Shown here: piece by piece, positions 51,772 through 58,530 of the stretch
Numbering within the stretch: position 1 is the first letter of the stretch
Layout: every line of letters starts with the position of its first letter
Source of the DNA: Halobacteriales archaeon QH_8_64_26
GTDB lineage: Archaea; Halobacteriota; Halobacteria; Halobacteriales; Halococcaceae
Length of the DNA stretch: 58,530 nucleotides
NCBI GenBank assembly: GCA_003021725.1
Contig: PXRA01000031.1
Coordinates: 1,039-59,568, forward strand
Reading direction: 5' to 3'
The notes under the pieces: generated by a model
The model's input: only the letters and a program-made list of their open reading frames with translations
The model's database searches: none
Told to the model about the DNA's origin: nothing
Made by a program: the position numbers and the translations under genes

Positions 51772-51779
51772 TTATATAG
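51772..51779 (+). promoter_or_regulatory. TATA box of the HTH regulator gene
   Basis: TTATATAG ends 23 bases before the ATG at 51802, so the transcript should be leaderless. A second AT-rich run ACGTATATATATG abuts the start codon and is too close to serve as its TATA box. Confidence 0.6.
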
Positions 51780-51801
51780 GAAGAGGTAGTTACGTATATA
51801 T

Positions 51802-52761
51802 ATGTCTCGGTCAGCACTGGTCGGGAACGTCATTGCGATGCTCGAGGACGCGGGCTTCGCCGTGAGCGACCGGTGTGTAACGCGACCGAAGAGCTTCGAC
51901 GCCGCGGCCCGGCGCGGGGAGGAACTCCTGTTGCTGAAGGTGCTCGCGAACGTCGACGCGTTCGACGCACTGACCGGTGCGGAGATGCGCCGGCTCGGCA
52001 CCCACCTCGATGCAACGCCGCTCGTGTTCGGCCTCCGGAGCCGGAGCGAGGAACTCTCGCCGGGCGTGGTCTATATGCGCCACGGCGTCCCGGCGCTGAA
52101 CCCCGATACCGCCTACGAACTCTTCGTCGAGGGGGTGCCCCCCTTCGTCTACGCCGCCCCCGGCGGGCTGTACGTCAGCCTCGACGGCGACGTGCTGGCC
52201 GACGAGCGCGAGCAGCGCGGGTGGAGTCTCGGGCAGCTCGCCGCCGAACTGGGGGTCTCCCGACGGACGGTCTCGAAGTACGAGGACGGCATGAGCGCAA
52301 GCGTCGAGGTGGCAGCTCGCTTGGAGGACCTCTTCGGGGCGGAACTCGCCGACCCGGTCCGGGTTCTCGACACCGAGAAAGGGAAAGAAGAGAGGGAGGA
52401 CATCGACGGCGAACCGGTTTCCCACCCCGACGACGAGGGCCTCATCGTGAGTCTCACGCGCGTCGGGTTCGACGTCCACCCCACGCTTCACGCGCCGTTC
52501 AAGGCCGTAAGCGAGGACACCGCTGAGGAGAAGAGCATGCTCACCGGTTTCTCGCCCTTGACCGAGACCGCGGAGAAGCGCGCCCGGCTCATGAGCTCGC
52601 TTGGGGAGGTCACCCGTACGCGGTCGGTCTACGTCGTCAACGAGACGAAGCGCGAGGCCGTCGAGGGGACCGCGCTCGTCGAGCGCGGCGAGATCGACGA
52701 GGACGGCGACCCGGCCGACCTGCGCGATCTCGTTCGCGAACGCGCCGAAGAACCGGCTTAG
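51802..52761 (+). CDS. Archaeal Cro/C1-type HTH regulator
   Basis: A 319-residue protein of the conserved archaeal family annotated as putative HTH-type transcriptional regulatory protein. Domains in order are an N-terminal nuclease-like or nucleotide-binding-like region ([33 protein letters not shown]), a linker, the helix-turn-helix at about residues 130-185 ([20 protein letters not shown], then [20 protein letters not shown]), and a C-terminal domain that repeats the N-terminal theme ([33 protein letters not shown]). Targets are unknown. It precedes the MFS gene by 79 bases. Confidence 0.88.
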   Translation: MSRSALVGNVIAMLEDAGFAVSDRCVTRPKSFDAAARRGEELLLLKVLANVDAFDALTGAEMRRLGTHLDATPLVFGLRSRSEELSPGVVYMRHGVPALNPDTAYELFVEGVPPFVYAAPGGLYVSLDGDVLADEREQRGWSLGQLAAELGVSRRTVSKYEDGMSASVEVAARLEDLFGAELADPVRVLDTEKGKEEREDIDGEPVSHPDDEGLIVSLTRVGFDVHPTLHAPFKAVSEDTAEEKSMLTGFSPLTETAEKRARLMSSLGEVTRTRSVYVVNETKREAVEGTALVERGEIDEDGDPADLRDLVRERAEEPA

Positions 52762-52840
52762 GCCGCCACGTCGCGGCCGAGCGCCGACCTCGGCCGCGAG
52801 CGTACGAACCCTTTTCGGGGCGTCGCTCCTCGGAAGACGG

Positions 52841-54223
52841 GTGAGTGTTCGGTCCGATCCCTACCGGCGCCGCTGGCTCGTCTGGGCGATCTTAGCGGCC
52901 GGCTTCCTTCTAGTAAATGTCTATCGTCTCTCGACGGGCGTGTTGACCGACGACCTCGCGCGCCTCTACGACGCGACCGCAACCGAGATCGGCACGCTGC
53001 ACGCGGCGTTTTTTTACATCTACGCGCCCCTCCAGATCGCGGCGGGCGTACTCGCCGATCGGGCCGGCATCCGCCGGAGCGCGACCGTCGGCGTCGGACT
53101 GATGAGTCTGAGTGGCTTTGCCTTCGCGCTCGCGCCGACCTACCTCGTGGCCTTCGGGGCCCGGGTCGGCATCGGGCTGGGGGCCAGTGTGGTGTTCATC
53201 ACGACACTGCGGTTCTGTGCGAACTGGTTTCGCCCGAACGAGTTCGCCACGGTGAGCGGCCTCACCGTCGCCGTCGCCGGATTGGGCGGCGTGCTCGCGA
53301 CGACGCCGCTCGCACTCGCCGTCGGGACCGTTGGCCTCCGGGCGACGCTAGTCGGGTTGAGCACGGTGGGCCTCGTGATCGCCGCGACCATCGCACTGCT
53401 CGCACGGGACAGTCCCGCGGATGCCGGGCTGCCGGCGATCGAGGGCGTCCCCGCGAGTCGCTCACTGACTCTCAGTGAGGTCCTCCGAAGCGTCCGGACC
53501 GTCCTCGAAGAACGCGAGACGTGGCTCGTCGCGGGCGTTATGTTCTGTACGATCGGCGTGAATATCACCGTACTCGGCGCGTGGGCGGTGCCCTACGTGG
53601 CCCAGGTCTACGGTCTGAGCGTGACCCGAGCCTCGACGTTTGCCCTCGCAGGGAGTATCGGGTTGCTCTTAGGGCCGCCGCTGATCGGCCGGTTGTCGGA
53701 CGCGACGGGCCGGCGAACGGGACTGATGGTCGTCGGGGCGCTCGCCTTCGCCGCGTCGTATGGAGCGCTGGCACTTCTTCGCCTCCCGCTGCTCGCCGTC
53801 GGCGGGGTGTTCTTCCTGGCCTCGGCGACCGGCGGGGCGAGTTCGCTATCCTACACCGCCATCAAGGAGCGCCACGCGGCGGCGGCGAGCGGCGTCGCGA
53901 CCGGCGTCGTCAATACCGGGGGGTTCCTCGGCGCGGCGGTCTTCCCGACGGTCATGGGCGCGCTGCTCGATAGTTACTGGACCGGCCGCGTCGTCGGGGG
54001 CGCGCGGGTGTACGCCCCGGCCGGGTTCCAAGCGGTGTTCGGGCTGGCCGCGGGGGCAGGGCTCCTCGCGCTCGCCTGTGCGGCCTGGCTCCACTGGCGC
54101 GGGCGTCACGAGGTGGGAGCGAGGGGCGAGAAACCGACGGAGGAGGGGCCGACGAGAACGCCGGGCGAGACGGACCCTGAAACCGAAACGCAAGCCGGGA
54201 CGGAAGTGCGGACCGACGACTGA
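52841..54223 (+). CDS. MFS transporter (NarK/nitrate or OFA-like)
   Basis: 460 residues from a GTG at 52841 (MSVRSDPYRRRWLVW), which places the first membrane span right after a short basic N-terminus; the longer frame upstream overlaps the regulator gene and is Arg/Ser-rich. About 12 hydrophobic segments are visible. The MFS loop 2-3 motif appears as GVLADRAGIRRS, and the second-half counterpart as GRLSDATGRRTG. AGLGGVLATTPLALAVG and NTGGFLGAAVFPTVMG are glycine-rich helices typical of anion and organic acid carriers. The substrate cannot be told. The tail is acidic and Thr/Glu-rich. Confidence 0.9.
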   Translation: MSVRSDPYRRRWLVWAILAAGFLLVNVYRLSTGVLTDDLARLYDATATEIGTLHAAFFYIYAPLQIAAGVLADRAGIRRSATVGVGLMSLSGFAFALAPTYLVAFGARVGIGLGASVVFITTLRFCANWFRPNEFATVSGLTVAVAGLGGVLATTPLALAVGTVGLRATLVGLSTVGLVIAATIALLARDSPADAGLPAIEGVPASRSLTLSEVLRSVRTVLEERETWLVAGVMFCTIGVNITVLGAWAVPYVAQVYGLSVTRASTFALAGSIGLLLGPPLIGRLSDATGRRTGLMVVGALAFAASYGALALLRLPLLAVGGVFFLASATGGASSLSYTAIKERHAAAASGVATGVVNTGGFLGAAVFPTVMGALLDSYWTGRVVGGARVYAPAGFQAVFGLAAGAGLLALACAAWLHWRGRHEVGARGEKPTEEGPTRTPGETDPETETQAGTEVRTDD

Positions 54224-54302
54224 TCGACCGCTGACCCTGCACTGATCGCACGTTGGCCGCGGCGACGAGGGCCTGAAGTACGCCCGTCCCCACCTACCTG
54301 TA

Positions 54303-56351
<2,049 letters not shown>

Positions 56352-56559
56352 GCGGGTGCCGTTTCACCCCCCGCCGTTCGTCGCTACCGGAGTTCTCGCT
56401 TCCTACTCGTCTCCTTCGTCGGTCGCCCTCGCCGCCGGTCATGCTACCAGCCCGTAGCCGGAGGCATAACCGTTCGTTCTCCGGCACCATGACCGCTGCC
56501 GGTCCGCCGACCCGCCGGTCCTCATCGAGCGGCCGCGAGCCACCCCGTCGGTGCTCGCC

Positions 56560-57357
56560 TCAGTACGATCGGATGAGTCCGTCGAGTTCGCGCTTGCTCG
56601 TCTCGATGTACGCGCGGTTCGTCGTCCCGACCTCGTGGGTCATCGTTCCGGACCACTCACCGTCGAGAAACGGGGCGAGAACGGTCTCGAAGTCGATCGT
56701 CCCGAGCCCGACCGGAAGGTGCTCGTCGCTGGCACCCCGGTTGTCGCTCAAGTGGACGTGTGAAACGTGCTCGTGATGACGGTCGAGAAAGGCCGCCGAC
56801 TCTGTCGCCGAGAAGCCCGCGAGGCGAGCGTGACCGGTGTCGAAGGTCATCGCGGCATCGGTCGCCGAAAGCAGGTCCTCGAAGCCGTTGATCGAATAGG
56901 GACCGTCGATCACGTTCTCGACGCAAGGTTCGACCCCCCGCTCGCGGGCGGCGGCAGTGACCTCCCGCACCGAATCGAGAATTAGCGGCGCGAGTTCCTC
57001 GTCGCTCCAGCCGAGGTTCCAGGCGCGCGAGGAAGGATGGAAGACTGCCTTTTCCGCGCCGATCTCGCTCGCCAGATCGAGGCAGGCGAGCAGTTCCGCG
57101 ACGCCGCCCTCCCGAACCGGTTCGAATGGCGAGCCGATGTCGAGCGCGAAGGGCAGGTGGCAGACGAGGCCGAGCGGCGAGTCGGCAACGGCTTCGGCGA
57201 TCGCGGCAGTATCGTCGCGCGCGGCGATGCGCTCGCGGGCGAACGGTCCATCCAGCAGGAGTTCGACGAACGCGAAGCCGGTGTCTTCAGCCCAGCGCAG
57301 GGAGTCGGCGAGGTCCATTCCGGGACCGACAGTGAATCCCTGGCGTGTACGAGACAT
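56560..57357 (-). CDS. Xylose-isomerase-like TIM-barrel (sugar isomerase/epimerase) protein
   Basis: 265 residues from the ATG at 57357 (MSRTRQGFTVGPGMDL). The AP-endonuclease-2/xylose-isomerase-like fold is shown by SLRWAEDTGFAFVELLLDGP, PLGLVCHLPFALDIGSPFEP, AEKAVFHPSSRAW, VEPCVENVIDGPYSINGFED and the metal-binding run MTFDTGHARLAG, then HVSHVHLSDNRGASDEHLPV with GTIDFETVLAPFLDGEWSGT and MTHEVG. The Glu, Asp, His and Glu ligands of this fold are all in place. The substrate could be a sugar phosphate or an inositol-type compound; endonuclease activity is unlikely because an Nfo gene exists elsewhere. Confidence 0.85.
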   Translation of the reverse strand: MSRTRQGFTVGPGMDLADSLRWAEDTGFAFVELLLDGPFARERIAARDDTAAIAEAVADSPLGLVCHLPFALDIGSPFEPVREGGVAELLACLDLASEIGAEKAVFHPSSRAWNLGWSDEELAPLILDSVREVTAAARERGVEPCVENVIDGPYSINGFEDLLSATDAAMTFDTGHARLAGFSATESAAFLDRHHEHVSHVHLSDNRGASDEHLPVGLGTIDFETVLAPFLDGEWSGTMTHEVGTTNRAYIETSKRELDGLIRSY

Positions 57358-57476
57358 AGAATATTGGAGCGAACCGCCGAACAAAGGCTCTCGGGAAGTG
57401 GAGTCCGCGGGTCGAAGGCAAGAACCCGATACCGATGACCGGAGCGGTTATTCGCTTCCTACGCCGATGAACGGCC

Positions 57477-57794
57477 GTGAATGGGAATACCGACGCTGCC
57501 GATGGCACAGCGGCGAGCGAGGAGGGAACGAACGAGACGATCCGGGTGTGGATGGTCGAGCGGGGCTATACGAACCGGGACCTGATCACGCTCGTCTACG
57601 CGACGCCCGACGGCGAGCGCGCGATCCACAACGAGCGGGCCGTGGCGACGATGGGCGGGGGATCGGGGGTCAGTGCCGCCCGTGATATCGACCCCGACCG
57701 TCTCGAACCGGTCGCTGAGGAGGAGACGATAGAACGCTATCGACAGGAGGCGGAGCGAACCATCGAGAACTACGACCCGGACGAGACGATCTAA
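57477..57794 (+). CDS. Small haloarchaeal protein of unknown function
   Basis: A 105-residue acidic protein starting with GTG at 57477 (MNGNTDAADGTAASEE). After a disordered leader of about 20 residues comes a compact core: IRVWMVERGYTNRDLITLVY, ATPDGERAIHNERAVATMGG, and IDPDRLEPVAEEETIERYRQ. I do not recognise the family. The regular alternation of hydrophobic residues and the acidic composition support a real protein. A GGTTTTTC T-run follows near 57820. Confidence 0.65.
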   Translation: MNGNTDAADGTAASEEGTNETIRVWMVERGYTNRDLITLVYATPDGERAIHNERAVATMGGGSGVSAARDIDPDRLEPVAEEETIERYRQEAERTIENYDPDETI

Positions 57795-57921
57795 CCGATC
57801 CGTTCGCTAACGAATCGGGTTTTTCGCGGAGAGGAATCGGGCCGGGGACGATCGAACCCGCAGCCTGCGCCGAGTTATCGACTCGCCTCTACCTGAAACG
57901 AAGGAGTCGTGCTGTCGGCTA

Positions 57922-58197
57922 TCACGAGACGAGCCGAGGTCTTCGGTCCGCGGCGACCTGTAGTACCACGTAGCCGGCTGCGCCGCCGACGGCCATCGTG
58001 GCGACCGAACCAGCAGGTCCCTCCGGGACGAGCGCGAGGAGGAAAGCACCGAGGAGAACGACTGCACCGAGGACCGTGACCGGACGGAGGTGTTCGCGAT
58101 CGAGGGAGCCACGGAGCGAGAGAAAGAGGACCGCTCCGAGGACGAGAACGCTCCCGAGCGCAGTGGAGACGGCGAACTCGGTGAATACGGAAGCCAT
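57922..58197 (-). CDS. Small membrane protein beside an SPFH gene
   Basis: A 91-residue protein with about three hydrophobic segments: FAVSTALGSVLVLGAVLFLS, VTVLGAVVLLGAFLLALV and VATMAVGGAAGYVVLQVA. A charged loop (RGSLDREHLRP) separates the first two. It starts 10 bases after the SPFH gene stop codon, so the two are probably one operon; small membrane or NfeD-type partners next to stomatin genes are common. No NfeD signature can be confirmed. Confidence 0.7.
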   Translation of the reverse strand: MASVFTEFAVSTALGSVLVLGAVLFLSLRGSLDREHLRPVTVLGAVVLLGAFLLALVPEGPAGSVATMAVGGAAGYVVLQVAADRRPRLVS

Positions 58198-58206
58198 CGA
58201 TGGAGA

Positions 58207-58530
58207 TCAGTTCGACCCGGTATCGACGTCAGTTTCGGTCTCGCTCGTATCGAGGGCCTCGACCTGGAGGGTGCCGTTCTCGCGATCGCCGTTCGCGCCG
58301 TCGTGACCAGCGTGGCCGCCGAGATCGGTTTCCAGGTCGCCGTCGATCGCGCCGAGGGTCTCCTCGATGTCGTCGAGACCGAGCATCTCGCGGGTTTCGC
58401 TATCGAAGTCCTGTGCCTCCAAGCCCGCGCCTTCTCCCTGGCTTCCGGCGAGCGCGGCGTCGCTGCCGGTGAGATGTTTGCCATAGCGGCCCACCAGCGA
58501 GGTGAGTTCCTGGGGGAGGACGAACGTCGT
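58207..58530 (-). CDS. C-terminal end of an SPFH/stomatin-like protein (partial)
   Basis: The 3-prime end of a gene whose start lies beyond the window. The visible 107 residues begin TTFVLPQELTSLVGRYGKHL, which matches the end of haloarchaeal stomatin/prohibitin-type (SPFH) proteins, where the TTFVLPQE motif closes the coiled-coil part. The rest is an acidic disordered tail (LGLDDIEETLGAIDGDLETD, ending DVDTGSN). SPFH proteins form membrane-bound rings linked to protein quality control. The family call depends on the short motif. Confidence 0.75.
   Translation of the reverse strand, partial: TTFVLPQELTSLVGRYGKHLTGSDAALAGSQGEGAGLEAQDFDSETREMLGLDDIEETLGAIDGDLETDLGGHAGHDGANGDRENGTLQVEALDTSETETDVDTGSN

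Noticed and set aside
50244-51779. A 511-residue plus-strand frame opposite tiaS
   Set aside because: It is antisense to a full TiaS with all domains; no recognisable domain in the plus-strand frame.

Overview
The window comes from a halophilic archaeon (class Halobacteria). The evidence is GC-rich DNA, strongly acidic proteins, a TFB-type transcription factor, an FtsZ2 gene preceded by ribbon-helix-helix regulators, archaeal RIO2, TiaS, NcsA, CbiZ and CobY proteins, TATA boxes placed for leaderless transcripts, and a tRNA-Tyr with the archaeal C1-G72 pair. The genus cannot be fixed from sequence alone; Halalkalicoccus is a low-confidence guess. There are no rRNA genes, no CRISPR array and no intact transposase.

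Layout. 0-7.7 kb: an SRAP/HMCES-type protein, small haloarchaeal proteins, TFB, a secreted DUF7282 protein with a His/Asp-rich tail, tRNA-Ser(CGA), a decayed and an intact DUF2267 gene, and a lipase-maturation-factor-like membrane protein. 7.7-13.8 kb: a minus-strand late cobalamin assembly and salvage operon (HAD phosphatase, cbiB, cobS, cobY, cobD, cbiZ, cobO). 13.9-16.2 kb: an M24 hydrolase with altered metal ligands, a frameshifted alpha/beta hydrolase and tRNA-Tyr. 16.4-18.6 kb: cdrL, cdrS and ftsZ2 with repeated GTAAGACG elements. 18.8-28.3 kb: housekeeping genes (ncsA, nfo, lipoate ligase, trpB, rio2), small haloarchaeal proteins, a GH15 fossil and a hairpin-rich non-coding stretch.

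28.7-40.4 kb is the most unusual part. A minus-strand catabolic cluster encodes an amidohydrolase, a MIP18/PaaD-like protein, HyuA, HyuB, a cysteine amidase, a CaiB/BaiF CoA-transferase, a DRE-TIM condensing or cleaving enzyme and a bacterio-opsin-activator-type regulator. An SDR and a frameshifted zinc alcohol dehydrogenase lie next to it. The set looks like ATP-dependent opening of a cyclic amide or related compound, amide hydrolysis, CoA activation and carbon-carbon chemistry, but I cannot assign it to a described pathway.

40.5-58.5 kb holds mre11 (broken by an internal deletion plus frameshift) with intact rad50, a dUTPase/dCTP-deaminase family gene, aconitase, a threonine synthase, tiaS, an HTH regulator, an MFS transporter, uvrB, a TIM-barrel isomerase, and the end of an SPFH (stomatin) gene running out of the window.

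Several genes carry reading-frame lesions at or near G runs (about 1.57, 5.09, 15.53, 15.88 and 40.32 kb). Sequencing error in the source assembly must be excluded before these are called pseudogenes. The mre11, DUF2267 and GH15 lesions look more like real decay because bases are missing or several lesions accumulate.
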